Shown: piece after piece, positions 34,580 through 44,649 of the stretch
Numbering within the stretch: position 1 is the first letter of the stretch
Layout: the number at the start of each line of letters is the position of its first letter
Assembly: GCA_964579725.1 (NCBI GenBank)
Contig: CAZOHG010000006.1
Span: 1 to 64,000 of the forward strand
Length of the DNA: 64,000 nt
Direction: 5' to 3'
From: CAZOHG01 sp964579725
GTDB taxonomy: Bacteria > Zhuqueibacterota > JdFR-76 > BMS3Abin05
Made by a program: the position numbers and the translations under genes
The notes under the pieces: generated by a model
What the model saw: the letters and a program-made list of their open reading frames with translations, nothing else
What the model was told of the DNA's origin: nothing
The model's database searches: none

Positions 34580-35734
34580 ATGAGCCATTCAAAATTTGTA
34601 GCCAAAACCTTTTCCAATCTCGAACCCGTTTTGGCCGGGGAATTAGAAGAATTGGGAGCCAGCTCGGTGGAACCGGGACGCCGCGCGGTGAGTTTCCGCG
34701 GAGACAAACGGCTTCTTTACAAAGCCAATTTGTACGTTCGGACCGCGCTCCGCATTTTGCAACCCATTGCCGATTTTTTGGCCCAAAACGAACGCGAATT
34801 CTACCGCCAGGTCCAAAAAATCGACTGGCACCGCTGGCTTTCTCCGGAGGGCACCCTCGCTGTAGATGCCTCCGTTACATCCAGTTTTTTGACACATTCC
34901 GGGTACCTGGCGCTTAAAACCAAAGATGCCATTGTGGATCAGTTCCGCGACCGCTTCGGTCGAAGGCCTTCCGTCGACGTCCGTCAGCCGCAGCTCCGCC
35001 TCAATGTGTACGCTTTTCGGAACCGTTTCACTCTTTCTCTGGACAGTTCAGGCGAATCTTTGCACCGGCGTGGGTACCGGCTCAAATCCAATGACGCCCC
35101 GTTAAACGAAGTGCTGGCGGCCGGGATGGTACTGCTTTCAGGCTGGCAGGGAGAAGAGAATTTTGTAGACCCGTTGTGCGGCTCGGGGACCCTTGCCATT
35201 GAAGCGGCCCTCAAAAAGGTCGGACTGCCACCCGGTCTTCACCGCCGATTCGGTTTTATGAATTGGCCGAATTTTGACGCACGGTTGTGGAACCAAATTT
35301 TGTCGGAGGTGCCTCCTTTAAGAAAAAGAAGCAAAGGAATTATTTTGGCGTCCGACATTTCCGAAGAAGCCGTTGCTCTGGCTGAAGAAAATGCCCACAG
35401 GGCAGGCGTTGCAGAGGAAATTGAGTTTCGGGTTGCCCCGTTTGATCAAATCTCCCCGCCAAACGGCGGAGGAATTTTGATCACCAACCCGCCGTACGAC
35501 CAGCGTTTGAAAATCCGAAACGTGCGGGAGTTTTACAAAAATTTAGGCGATTTTTTCAAGCAAAATTGCGCCGGCTACACCGTCTGGCTTCTCACCGGCA
35601 ACCGAGAAGCACTGAAATTCGTGGGCTTACACCCTTCTCAAAAAATCACCCTGTACAACGGGGGACTGGAAAGCAAATTTGTCAAATTCGACATGTACAA
35701 AGGCTCGCGCAAACGCCCACCAAAATCCGGGTAG
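34580..35734 (+). CDS. THUMP-domain rRNA guanine-N2 methyltransferase (RlmL/RlmK-N type)
   Basis: The 384-residue protein has an N-terminal ferredoxin-like/THUMP region (residues ~1-150, LEPVLAGELEELGA) and a Rossmann methylase with motif I DPLCGSGTLAIEAAL and motif IV TNPPYDQRL. This combination is that of the RlmL N-terminal part, which makes m2G2445 in 23S rRNA, or related tRNA enzymes. It lacks the second methylase domain of E. coli RlmKL, as is common in many phyla. The 269 bp divergent gap upstream probably holds its promoter. Confidence 0.9.
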   Translation: MSHSKFVAKTFSNLEPVLAGELEELGASSVEPGRRAVSFRGDKRLLYKANLYVRTALRILQPIADFLAQNEREFYRQVQKIDWHRWLSPEGTLAVDASVTSSFLTHSGYLALKTKDAIVDQFRDRFGRRPSVDVRQPQLRLNVYAFRNRFTLSLDSSGESLHRRGYRLKSNDAPLNEVLAAGMVLLSGWQGEENFVDPLCGSGTLAIEAALKKVGLPPGLHRRFGFMNWPNFDARLWNQILSEVPPLRKRSKGIILASDISEEAVALAEENAHRAGVAEEIEFRVAPFDQISPPNGGGILITNPPYDQRLKIRNVREFYKNLGDFFKQNCAGYTVWLLTGNREALKFVGLHPSQKITLYNGGLESKFVKFDMYKGSRKRPPKSG

Positions 35735-35938
35735 AAAAAAGCAGAATGACTTTCGGCTCTTTCCCTCCCAAAAATCTTTACTAATTGCTCCTTTTAAATT
35801 GAGCGGGATGTTTCTTGTTCTTCAGTCCTCGCCCAAAGGAAAAACTGCCTTGTCCGCAAATTTCTTCCGGCGAGTAAAATTGGCCGCTTCCCTTTTCTGT
35901 CCAAAAGGAATCTTTCCCATTTGCCGGCGGGGTTCTCC

Positions 35939-36565
35939 CTACTTTGTCCCGAACAGTCGGTCTCCCGCGTCGCCCAACCCGGGCAAAATGTACCCGTGTT
36001 CGTTCAGGCGTTCGTCCAAAGCCGCTGCGTAAATGGGCACATTCGGGTGAGCCGCGTGCATTTTTTTTACTCCTTCCGGAGCCGCCACCATGCACACGAA
36101 TTTAATCTCTTTGACTCCTGCTTCCTTGAGAAAATTTACGGCAGCCACTGCCGAGCCCCCGGTCGCCAACATCGGATCTACCAAAATCACGTCCGTTTCG
36201 GCAATATTTTCGGGGAATTTTTTGTAGTAAACAACCGGTTCCAGGGTCTCCTCATCACGGTAAAGCCCAAGGTGCCCCACTCGCGCCGTGGGAACCATCT
36301 CCAAAAGTCCCTCCAACATGCCCAGACCTGCGCGTAAAATAAGGACAAATGAAACTTCGCGGGACAATTCCCACGCCTCCGTTTTCTGAAGGGGCGTTTC
36401 TACCTCCACTTTTTGAAGGGGGTAGTCTGCCATGACTTCGTACAACATGAAGCCGGTCAGTTCCTTGGTGAGGCGTCGGAAGGTAAAATGGTCGGTGTTT
36501 TTGTCCCGCAAATGGGTGAGCTTGTGCTGAACCAACGGGTGATTTACAATTGTAATTCCTTCCAT
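35939..36565 (-). CDS. upp: Uracil phosphoribosyltransferase
   Basis: Start set at 36565 (MEGITIVNHP) behind AGAGGAA with six-base spacing. The 208-residue protein is full length. It has VLILRAGLGMLEGLL, the PRPP-binding loop VILVDPMLATGGSAVAAV, and GLGDAGDRLFGT at the C-terminus that contacts uracil. It converts uracil and PRPP to UMP in pyrimidine salvage. Context gives no partner transporter; the NCS1 gene at 3.4 kb could supply uracil but that is not testable here. Confidence 0.97.
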   Translation of the reverse strand: MEGITIVNHPLVQHKLTHLRDKNTDHFTFRRLTKELTGFMLYEVMADYPLQKVEVETPLQKTEAWELSREVSFVLILRAGLGMLEGLLEMVPTARVGHLGLYRDEETLEPVVYYKKFPENIAETDVILVDPMLATGGSAVAAVNFLKEAGVKEIKFVCMVAAPEGVKKMHAAHPNVPIYAAALDERLNEHGYILPGLGDAGDRLFGTK

Positions 36566-36726
36566 TGAAAATTCCTCTTTTAGGGTGAGAATGAGAAACT
36601 CGATTTTTCGGGGGAATCCAGAAACCAAAACAGCCCCCGTTTTTATTCACAAATTTTCAGTTGGCGGTTTGTCCCAAGACCAAAACAAAGGTGCCCCCAA
36701 GCCAAAACTTCCCGGCATTTTTCGGG

Positions 36727-39700
36727 TCAATTTGAAACTTTTTGAAGAATAGGGTTCGCCTTTCCGTGGTTGCGGGTCAAAAAATTCAAAACCCTTTTCA
36801 TCAGATTTTGCCGTTGCTGTGGGCTGAGAATAGTTTCGAACGGAAACCCCAACACAACGGTTTTGTGCCCCCGACTGTAGGCCACTCCGGCGCCGAATTC
36901 ATTTTCTGCGTACCGAAAAATAATCCGCCCGCCCTCAGCGGGATTCAACGCGTCTGGCGCCTCCACCGTGTAAATGTCCCGTCGGTACCCCTGATTAAAC
37001 CGCAGAATTTCCATTCTCGGCCAAAAGCGGGAATCGACGGACAGCACCCGCCCGGTGCGCGCCGCGTGGTCGGCGTCCCAATTGACGCCAAGCACCTCTC
37101 GCCCAAAAGCGACTCGTTCTTTGTGCCGCTTTCTCTGCCGAAATAAATCTGTGGCCACATAAGCCCCCGAGACGAACAGCGCTCCTCCCTGCTCCGTAAA
37201 TGCCCGGATTTTCGCCCGGAATTTTGAGGGAAAACAGTCAAAGCGCGCGCCCAGTAGAGAATCGGTAACTGCTCGGGGCCGGGGGGTACTTTTTTCTTCC
37301 CCTAAAATCAGATCGACAACGTCGTAAGCCTCAAGGTTTACCCGGCCGTCTTCAACAGCTTTTTTCCCGGCCGAAACAAAGGAAAATCCCGCCGCACGCA
37401 CAGAAACCCCGTGGCGGTAGACGAAATCGAATGAATTTCCGGGAACCACGCGCGTTTCCCAATCGGCGTGACTGGCACCGAAACCGGGGCCGTCGTTATT
37501 TCGGTACAGCGATCGGGGTGAAAAATCATATTGCGTCCCGGTAAAATTAATGTCGACACGATCGGGAACCCCCATGTCGATTTCGTCCACAAATCCCGAA
37601 AAATTGGGCGTTTGAACGGCCGCAGGGCCGCTGACCCGGTCGAATCCATTGACAATGAGCACCGGAGGCGCCGTGGTGTCTTGCCAGCAAACAGACAGTA
37701 TTTGGGAGGGAAAGCTCTCCCCTCCGGCATTCACGGCGGTTACTTTGTAGCTGTAGATTTTGCCAGGGGCCAAATTGCCAAAGGCCACCGAATCCCGTCT
37801 GGTAACCTGTCCGTTGTCAAAGCCGCCACTGTCCACGCGGGTGTACACCGCGTAGGCTTCGGGACGGGCCGTGGGTTCCAGCGGGTCCAATTCGGGCTGC
37901 CACGTCAACGAAACCTGCCGCTTCCCCGAAAAATGGGCGGCAAAATGGGACACGGGAAGCGGCTGCACCACAAATTTCCGTCGGTACTGGGTGGCCAAAA
38001 ATTTCAACATGGCTTTGTAAATGGCACGGGCCACGTCGAATCGAAAACGCGGTTCCAGTTCGAACTTGGCGTCCCAGAAATTTTGGTGCGAAAGCAATTC
38101 CAGCAAAGCTCCGGGCACATTGGGGCGAAACGCCTCGCTGTACTGGGCATCGTACAGGGAACGCCGGTTCCAGGTCGGGTCCCATTTCCGCCGCAGATCC
38201 TGGACGATCTGGGTTTGCAAAATGTCCGCAAAATCGCGGTTCGCCACCCGTGAAACGCCGTCCGGAAAAACATCCGCCGAGTCGGCGTCCAAAATGCTGT
38301 AAATGGACAAGGTCCCCACCGTTGTGTCACCGTGGCCAAATCCAGCATCGGTGTGAAAAGCCAACGACAAATCCATTGGGATACCCAAACCGGGCACCTC
38401 ACGGTCGGCATTGGGTCCCGCCGGAGCACCGTTCAAGTAATTCACAAATTCAGCCCGCCCCTGGTAATCATCTTTGTAATCATTCTGGTTTCGATTAAGA
38501 TTGTACACCAACGAATCGGGCATTCCGGCGTATTGCATAAAATAGCGTGCACCTTCCTCGAATCGCGGGCGTCCGCTCACCCGTCCGCCACGGGCAATCG
38601 TTCCCATTCCGCCGCCAAAACGAATAGCATCTGCCGTGACCGTTTTGCCCGATTCAGCGCTCAAGTTGGTTAAAACCACTTTCCCCTGATCCGGGTGCAC
38701 GCCTTTGAAAAACTTGAATCGCCCCAGGTAAATCCAGGTTTCGCCCCCGATTTGCTGATTGACGCGAAATTCGGTTTTGCCCCCCGCGTGGAAAACGGTG
38801 TAGTGGGCGTCGGACACGTTTTCGGGCGCGTGGTGGTACGCAATGGACACCCAGTACCAACCGGTGGCCGGAATGTCAGGAACCCACTCAACTTGGGCGG
38901 TGACTGCCGTGTCCGATTTCGTTCGGCGAAACGTCCCCTGCTGAAAGGGATTTTCATTCGCCGTGTAGGGCGGATGTCCGATCCCAAAGCCGGGGGAATC
39001 CCCGTTTTGCCAGCCGAATGCCGGGCTGTCGGCGGCCTCTCGGTAGCTGCCCCGGGAAGCGCTCCAATTTGACGAGTCATTGTCCACCACCACTTCGTGG
39101 GTTTGAATGTCTCGTTCGCGCGGCACAAAAACAGTGGCTCCGGCTTTTTCCAGCATTGGAATCAGGTACGGAAAGACAAAAGAGGCCGGGAGTAAATCCT
39201 CCACGGTCTGGAAAAGGCGGGGCCGCTGCCACTCCCAGCGGTTCTTGCCATTGGAATAGTACCATCCGTGACTGGGCCAAAGTCCGATATTCCGGTTTTG
39301 AAGCCCCGCCGGTGCTCTCCAAACTCGGCTCACATTTCGAACCACTGCGGGTGGGCGATTGAACGGAATTTTGGGGAGTCGGGAAAAATCGTAGGCTGCG
39401 GAATCGGGACGGAAAAAATTGGGGATTAACTGTTCAATTGGCAGATTCAACGTGAAAATCGTAACGGTGTACCGGCGAAACGAACGTCCCAGAAACTTCT
39501 TCAAAAACATGTAGGTCTGCGCAACATTTTCTTCCCGAAAGGGAATGTATGAAAACGGACGGTTCATGTAAACCCGAAGTGTTTTTTGGGGGCGGTTGAC
39601 CACCACGCTGTCGATTCGCACGGTGGGCGGCAGTTTAAACGGTGTGCCGGTTTTTTGGACAAATGCCACAAACTTTTCCACACGCTTGTGGGCTTTTCTC

Positions 39701-39822
39701 GTGATTGAATTCATTCCCTTGTAGGTGTACCGTGGCCCCTTGAGCGCAACACGGGGCGCGCAAGAAGCCAAAAAAAACAAGAGAACCACCGCAATACCGG
39801 TTCCAACTGTCCGTATTTTCAT
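36727..39822 (-). CDS. Lipoprotein with split amidase_3 fold, inserted golvesin-type domain and FN3 (1,031 aa)
   Basis: Lipobox FLASC (Cys21). The amidase_3 (N-acetylmuramoyl-L-alanine amidase) pattern is visible in pieces: NIGLWPSHGWYYS (zinc His), LEKAGATVFVPRERD, AFHTDAG (zinc His) and VPGALLELLSHQNF (zinc Glu). Between the second and third pieces, about residues 245-410, a golvesin/xanthan-lyase-type beta domain is inserted (WYWVSIAYHH, ADAIRFGGGMG). An FN3-like domain (LTWQPELDPLE, then GKIYSYKVTAVN) and a C-terminal alpha/beta region (GGALFVSGAYVATD) follow. Such proteins are anchored envelope hydrolases for peptidoglycan or bound glycans. The hydrolytic target is inference. Confidence 0.78.
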   Translation of the reverse strand: MKIRTVGTGIAVVLLFFLASCAPRVALKGPRYTYKGMNSITRKAHKRVEKFVAFVQKTGTPFKLPPTVRIDSVVVNRPQKTLRVYMNRPFSYIPFREENVAQTYMFLKKFLGRSFRRYTVTIFTLNLPIEQLIPNFFRPDSAAYDFSRLPKIPFNRPPAVVRNVSRVWRAPAGLQNRNIGLWPSHGWYYSNGKNRWEWQRPRLFQTVEDLLPASFVFPYLIPMLEKAGATVFVPRERDIQTHEVVVDNDSSNWSASRGSYREAADSPAFGWQNGDSPGFGIGHPPYTANENPFQQGTFRRTKSDTAVTAQVEWVPDIPATGWYWVSIAYHHAPENVSDAHYTVFHAGGKTEFRVNQQIGGETWIYLGRFKFFKGVHPDQGKVVLTNLSAESGKTVTADAIRFGGGMGTIARGGRVSGRPRFEEGARYFMQYAGMPDSLVYNLNRNQNDYKDDYQGRAEFVNYLNGAPAGPNADREVPGLGIPMDLSLAFHTDAGFGHGDTTVGTLSIYSILDADSADVFPDGVSRVANRDFADILQTQIVQDLRRKWDPTWNRRSLYDAQYSEAFRPNVPGALLELLSHQNFWDAKFELEPRFRFDVARAIYKAMLKFLATQYRRKFVVQPLPVSHFAAHFSGKRQVSLTWQPELDPLEPTARPEAYAVYTRVDSGGFDNGQVTRRDSVAFGNLAPGKIYSYKVTAVNAGGESFPSQILSVCWQDTTAPPVLIVNGFDRVSGPAAVQTPNFSGFVDEIDMGVPDRVDINFTGTQYDFSPRSLYRNNDGPGFGASHADWETRVVPGNSFDFVYRHGVSVRAAGFSFVSAGKKAVEDGRVNLEAYDVVDLILGEEKSTPRPRAVTDSLLGARFDCFPSKFRAKIRAFTEQGGALFVSGAYVATDLFRQRKRHKERVAFGREVLGVNWDADHAARTGRVLSVDSRFWPRMEILRFNQGYRRDIYTVEAPDALNPAEGGRIIFRYAENEFGAGVAYSRGHKTVVLGFPFETILSPQQRQNLMKRVLNFLTRNHGKANPILQKVSN

Positions 39823-39961
39823 TCCCGTTCACTCCGTTATTTGTACGACTTCTAAATTCCAGACCGATTGGTCAAAGTAATCGGATTTTTCCGCTTCCCC
39901 CAACAGATCGCCTCCGTAGCCTTTTGTTCTCGCCGAACTTTTCTCCAGAAACATCGAAAGG

Positions 39962-41566
39962 CTATTTTTTCCACTCGGGAAGTTTAAAATGATCGCCGCG
40001 AAGTTTGAGAACATCCCGAAGCCAGGGTTGGGGGTAGCCCACACTTCGCGGGCGCCCGTTTTGATCTTTCACATAGCCGTCCACATATTTGACCAACAGG
40101 GCTTTCCCCAATTTTATCCACCGCCGCACCACCTGCTGACCGTGGGAAACCGAATAGTCGGTCAAAAATGCGCGGGCCAATTGCGGATTGGTGTGGTACA
40201 GTTCCACGGCCGTTTTTTCGATGGCAGGCTGAAGAGCAAAAAAGTTGTCCTCCAATTCCCGTTGCACCTTTTGAATGTCCCGAATCATATAGGAATATTT
40301 CAGATTGGCAATATTTGCCACAAAATTAAAGGCCCACCAGGCGGAATCCCACGAAAAATGATTCAAATCCCCTTTGGTAAAGGCTTCGGGAACTGCCGTA
40401 ATGCTGCAGTACAGCGGGACGTAGCAGGTTGTGTAGGTGTCGTCCACGCCGTACCACAGAACACCGCCCACCGCATTTGGCAGCCAGCTACGCGATTGGG
40501 AGACAAAGGAAAAACCGGTTTGTTGGGTCGAAATCGGGCGTTCCCAGGCGTATTTTACGCTGTCCACCGTCCACGTAATGGGACGCCACCGATTGGGCGT
40601 GCCAAAAGGGCCGGCATCTACGCCTTTGGTCATGTCGTAGGGTGTGCCCTCGTAATGGTCACGCATGAGTGCCATGACGTCTTTAACCGAGAGCTTTTTG
40701 TCCGGTTTGATCCAGAGCGGGTAGGGTTTGGCCCCCGGAACGCCTCGGTGAAAGGCAGCGGAAAATTCCCGGGAAGGGGCGCTTCGTCTGAAAATGCTCC
40801 ACACGCGGCTGGCGCAGTAGCGCAATTTTTCCGGATTGCGCGGGTCGTAGGCCTTGTGAAAATTAAAGGGCTGACCTGACTTCGGATTGTAGTACCCCTT
40901 CTGAACGGCAAAGGAAATCACATTTTTGGAATACAGACAATTTTTGGGATCGTGTAGCGGGAACGTTCCAATTCGCGACATATTGGCGTGGGCACAAATG
41001 TAGCCGTCAGGGATGCGGCGAGCTACCCAGATTGCCCCTTTGCCACCGGATCCGGGGCCAATCATTTCCATGATCCAGGCCTCGTTGGGGTCGGCGATAG
41101 AAAAGGTCTCGCCCGTGCTGGCGTAGCCGTATTTTTCCACCAGGTCTGTCATAACCCGAATGGCCTCTCGAGCCGTTTTGGCGCGCTGCAGGGCCAAATT
41201 CATGAGCGTCCAATAATGGAGCAGTCCTTTGGGATTCCGTAATTCGGGACGCCCGTCGAAAGTGGTTTCGCCAATTGCCAGTTGGAACTCGTTCATTAGC
41301 CCCACAACAGCGTAAGTGTGCGGCGGCTGGGGGATTTTGACGGTTTTTCCGTTCATCTTGCGAATCTCGATCGAATCGCTCGGAGCGTGATCTTGAGCCG
41401 GTGTGTACCGCAAGTGCGGCACAAATTCACCGTCACATGAATAAGTAATGATGACGGAACCATCTTTGGAAGCACCTTTACTCACCAGAATATTCGTACA
41501 GGCCCCGGCCCAGCCCGTTCCCAACAGCACGGCCGCAAAACCGGCCAAAATCGCCTTTTTCCACAT
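39962..41566 (-). CDS. Secreted C69-family dipeptidase (U34 peptidase)
   Basis: Start set at 41566 (MWKKAILAG) behind GGAGG; the earlier in-frame Met would add a non-signal stretch. Residues 1-22 form a signal peptide and processing would expose Cys23 (ACTNILVSKGAS), the N-terminal nucleophile of this Ntn-hydrolase family. Other family features are SIADPNEAWIMEM and VWVARRIPDGYICAHANMSRI-like segments. The 534-residue length fits periplasmic dipeptidase A-like enzymes, which release amino acids from dipeptides. Encoded downstream of an amino-acid-type sodium symporter, with which it may form a peptide-scavenging unit. Confidence 0.9.
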   Translation of the reverse strand: MWKKAILAGFAAVLLGTGWAGACTNILVSKGASKDGSVIITYSCDGEFVPHLRYTPAQDHAPSDSIEIRKMNGKTVKIPQPPHTYAVVGLMNEFQLAIGETTFDGRPELRNPKGLLHYWTLMNLALQRAKTAREAIRVMTDLVEKYGYASTGETFSIADPNEAWIMEMIGPGSGGKGAIWVARRIPDGYICAHANMSRIGTFPLHDPKNCLYSKNVISFAVQKGYYNPKSGQPFNFHKAYDPRNPEKLRYCASRVWSIFRRSAPSREFSAAFHRGVPGAKPYPLWIKPDKKLSVKDVMALMRDHYEGTPYDMTKGVDAGPFGTPNRWRPITWTVDSVKYAWERPISTQQTGFSFVSQSRSWLPNAVGGVLWYGVDDTYTTCYVPLYCSITAVPEAFTKGDLNHFSWDSAWWAFNFVANIANLKYSYMIRDIQKVQRELEDNFFALQPAIEKTAVELYHTNPQLARAFLTDYSVSHGQQVVRRWIKLGKALLVKYVDGYVKDQNGRPRSVGYPQPWLRDVLKLRGDHFKLPEWKK

Positions 41567-41898
41567 GACGGCAACCTCCCTTTTCACCTTTGGAATTCTG
41601 ATTTCGATTCTCCCCCCCACATCATTCAAACGGAACGTTGCGGTTCCGACAGGGTCCCGATTCACCCGCTCCAAAACGAGCTTACTTAGAGGTGCGTCCG
41701 TTTCTTCGAGAAATCGGGCTCTCTTGGATACACAAACTTTTCAAACGTAGAAAAAAAGTGCGTGAAAATCAAGCAGAAAATCGACCAACAGAACTGGAGT
41801 GCATTTTCGGCAACCGAGGGGAAAGACTCCGTTTTTGCCCAAAATCCGGTGGGATGGCGCAACTGTTTCCCCCTGCCATTGCAACACAACGTGAGACT
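41567..41898. other. 332 bp gap between symporter and dipeptidase genes
   Basis: Both flanking genes read on the minus strand, so this is the dipeptidase leader after the symporter stop. It is moderately A+T rich. I see no gene, no hairpin of note and no confident promoter; the length suggests the dipeptidase has its own promoter. Confidence 0.35.
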
Positions 41899-43368
41899 CT
41901 ACTTCAAATCGGGTGAACGCGATTGGGATCTTTTGGGGCTTGTCGCGAGCGTCGTTCCGATGGCCACAACACCCGCCACCAAAAATGTCATAACCCGGGC
42001 CGTGAATTCCTTTTCCAATCCGCTGCTAATCCACACAATCGTAAAAACCAGTCCCGTGACAATGGTTACCAGAGCCGCTTTTCCGTTAAACCGTTTCCAA
42101 AAAAGGGTGAGCAAAATGACCACGGAAAAGGTTCCGCCGATGCCCGCCCAAACGTACCCCACAAGCGTGTAGATCAATTTGGAAGGCGAAATGTAAGCCA
42201 CACCCAACGCCACCACTGCCAGGAGGGCGGTCACAATTCGGGAACGCGTCAAGTCCTTCTTCCCTGCAGAACCCCAAAAGGGTTTCATGAGATTTTCCGA
42301 CAGCTCAGTGGCGGAAAGAATGAGAAGCGAATCGGCGGTGGAAATCATGGCCGCAATGGCTCCGGTAATCAAGATGGCAGCGATGGCCGGCGGGAACAGG
42401 CGTAACATAACGGTTGGCATCACATATTCGGGGTCTTTCAGTCCGTGGGGTCCGAAAAGAGCCAGACCGATCCAACCAATAGAAAGGGCCCCAATGTACG
42501 CCAGTACGGTCCAGGCAATACCAATATTTCTGGCTTGCCGCGCCTGCTCAGGATTACGAATGGCCATGAAACGCATGCTCAATTGAGGCTGCCCGCCCAA
42601 ATACCCGAAAAACCAAGAGAGTCCCCCCATGATGGTAATTCCCAAAGCAAACCCCGACGTTGCCCCCGTAAAGGAATGGTACGAAGGGCCCGCTTTTTGA
42701 AGGGCTTGCGGAATGGAATGGGCGAAAACCTCCGGGGAATGTGCTAACACCACCACACCCACGATGGGGCCTACGACAAGGGTTGTAATCATAACCAGCG
42801 CTTGAATCACATCGGTGTAGACCACACTGCGGAATCCACCGTAGACCGTGTAGGGAACAATAATGAGCGCTGTAATGAGCATTCCCACACGAGGGTCCAA
42901 ATGGAACAGGGTGAACAGGGTTTTTCCTCCCCCCAAAAATTGGGCACCCACATAAAAAAAGAAGAAAAAAACAATGGTAAAACTGCCGATTATCCGAATC
43001 CACAGACCCAAATCGGCGTGGCGCTTGGCTATGTAATCGGTGAACGTATTCACGTCGTAGCGTTCGGCTTCATCCCGAAGACGCCAGGCGATGGCCCACC
43101 AGGCGGTGAGGATTCCCGCCACACAGCCAATCGCCGTCCAAATCCCCGTTAGCCCGGCAGCAAAGGCGAACCCCGGTAAGCCCAAAAGGGCCCAAGACGA
43201 TTCCCCCGTGGCCCGTTCGGAAAGAGCCGCCGCCCACCCGGGAAGATTGCGCCCGGCAATGGCGAAATCTTTGTCCGTTTTTACCTTGCGTCCCTGGTAA
43301 ATGCCCCAACCAATGAGAAAAATCAAATATCCAACCATGACTACCAAAATCTGCGTCTGGTGCGCCAT
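41899..43368 (-). CDS. Sodium:solute symporter (SSS family, PutP-like)
   Basis: A 489-residue protein with about 13 transmembrane helices. It has the family region DKDFAIAGRNLPGW, then ALSERATGESSWALLGLPG, matching PutP-type proline symporters (conserved R and GLPG). Further on is the helix AAIAAILITGAIAAMISTADSLLILSATEL, with the Na2-site serine-threonine pair typical of the LeuT fold. It probably co-transports sodium with an amino acid or small organic solute. Start behind GAGGAG. The adjacent dipeptidase gene fits amino-acid uptake. Confidence 0.9.
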   Translation of the reverse strand: MAHQTQILVVMVGYLIFLIGWGIYQGRKVKTDKDFAIAGRNLPGWAAALSERATGESSWALLGLPGFAFAAGLTGIWTAIGCVAGILTAWWAIAWRLRDEAERYDVNTFTDYIAKRHADLGLWIRIIGSFTIVFFFFFYVGAQFLGGGKTLFTLFHLDPRVGMLITALIIVPYTVYGGFRSVVYTDVIQALVMITTLVVGPIVGVVVLAHSPEVFAHSIPQALQKAGPSYHSFTGATSGFALGITIMGGLSWFFGYLGGQPQLSMRFMAIRNPEQARQARNIGIAWTVLAYIGALSIGWIGLALFGPHGLKDPEYVMPTVMLRLFPPAIAAILITGAIAAMISTADSLLILSATELSENLMKPFWGSAGKKDLTRSRIVTALLAVVALGVAYISPSKLIYTLVGYVWAGIGGTFSVVILLTLFWKRFNGKAALVTIVTGLVFTIVWISSGLEKEFTARVMTFLVAGVVAIGTTLATSPKRSQSRSPDLK

Positions 43369-43623
43369 TTTCGCTCCTCAAATCGTTTTTCTCCCGCTTC
43401 CCGCTTCGAAAGAAATGTAAGGAATTCCACCGAATGAGTCAATGAAAAAGTTGGGGAGGGTGGCAGCTTGATTTTGCAGAAGTGCCTCCACAAAACGGAG
43501 GCCGGCACACCATTCTCTTGAAAAAGTTGCGCCTATTTCGTATTTAAATAAATAGTTGGGGAATCATCTCGCAAAATACGGTTTTGAGCGCCGGGTAACG
43601 ATGCATTCTTGTTTTATTTTTCG

Positions 43624-44175
43624 CTATTTCAAAAGCAGCAGTTTCCTGGTCCGGGAATATCCATTGGCTGTTTTTAACTGACAAAAATAGACACCTGAAC
43701 CCACGCCATTCCCTGAGTCGTCCTTTCCGTCCCAGATGATCGAATGCTCTCCCGCTGATTCCTTTTTCTGCACCAAATGTCGAACAATTCGGCCCAAAAG
43801 GTCAACAATCGATAAATTGACCCGACCGCCAACACCGAGCCGGTATTTGATTGTTGTTGACGCATTGAACGGATTGGGATAGTTCTGAAACAGTTCGAAA
43901 CGATCGGGCTGGGTTGTATTGGCAGCGTTCTCCCCACCCGTTGGCCCTGCTACGCTTAACGTTGTCCCGCTACTGTAATTCCCGAAGGCATCATAACAGA
44001 AATCAGTGTAATAAAGGTTATTTTCAAGAGTGGTGTCGTGAGTAGCGCTGGTATCTGTTCCATCATAAAGCAATTCACCATCTAAGGGAGTGGCAGGGAA
44101 GTGACTGGTACTGTAACGAATCATCGTTCCAACAAAATCAGCGTCCGGCGGATTCGTCCAGGTTAGACAAACTCG
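43624..44175 (-). pseudogene. Remnant of a secreted protein: FN3-like part plus T9SS-type sorting domain
   Basis: In-frame coding sequence runs from about RVCLTWTNPPDADF through a fibronectin-type segment to NYPNPFNASTTIKYRL and a final KLLLLK, which is a C-terminal sorting (type A) domain. The next sequence upstream (to 44220) reads into a weak, non-homologous start with no ribosome site or signal peptide. The gene has thus lost its whole N-terminal portion. The remaining ~185 residues would not be exportable alone. Its loss may be linked to the group II-like fragment and gene-free stretch just upstream. Confidence 0.72.
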
Positions 44176-44649
44176 ACTCCGTAAATCAACATGTACAAAA
44201 AATATACCACAAGCATGCAAGCGGGATTAAAGTCTTGTTTAACATAGAGATTGGCATGTTCTTCAGATGAAAAATGTACGGAGATGCATTTTATTTTGTA
44301 CCTGTTGGGACATATCGGTGTACTTGATCCGCAAGGTTGGGGCATATCAATATTTGAAAAAATCTAATTGGATTTTTTAATTTCACATCTGCCTGGTTTG
44401 TCATTCTGTCAGAATCCGGTTCGGGGGTTTCAATGATATTGCAAAATCAAACAAGATTCCTGCTGAATGACAGAAAACAACATGAGGACGAATACTTGAC
44501 TGAATTCAATCTAAATAGCCAACAAAAACAGACCCGTTAAACTCAGCTCCAACGATTTCAGACAGGTCACTCCGAAAGAATCTGGATGTGTGGGTGGAAA
44601 GTTCTTCCCAAATAGAGCCTCTGGTAAATAAACCCATTTGCCCAAACAA
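44176..44649. other. Gene-free stretch between remnant and intron-like fragment
   Basis: About 470 bp with no plausible gene on either strand. I looked for a group II domain V hairpin and found none. It probably represents decayed sequence between the sorting-domain remnant and the fragment beside the terminator. Confidence 0.4.

Noticed and set aside
36609..36644. CGGGGG/CCCCCG arms with T5 on the plus strand between upp and the amidase gene
   Set aside because: Loop is about 19 bases and orientation does not match any plus-strand gene; both neighbours read on the minus strand.
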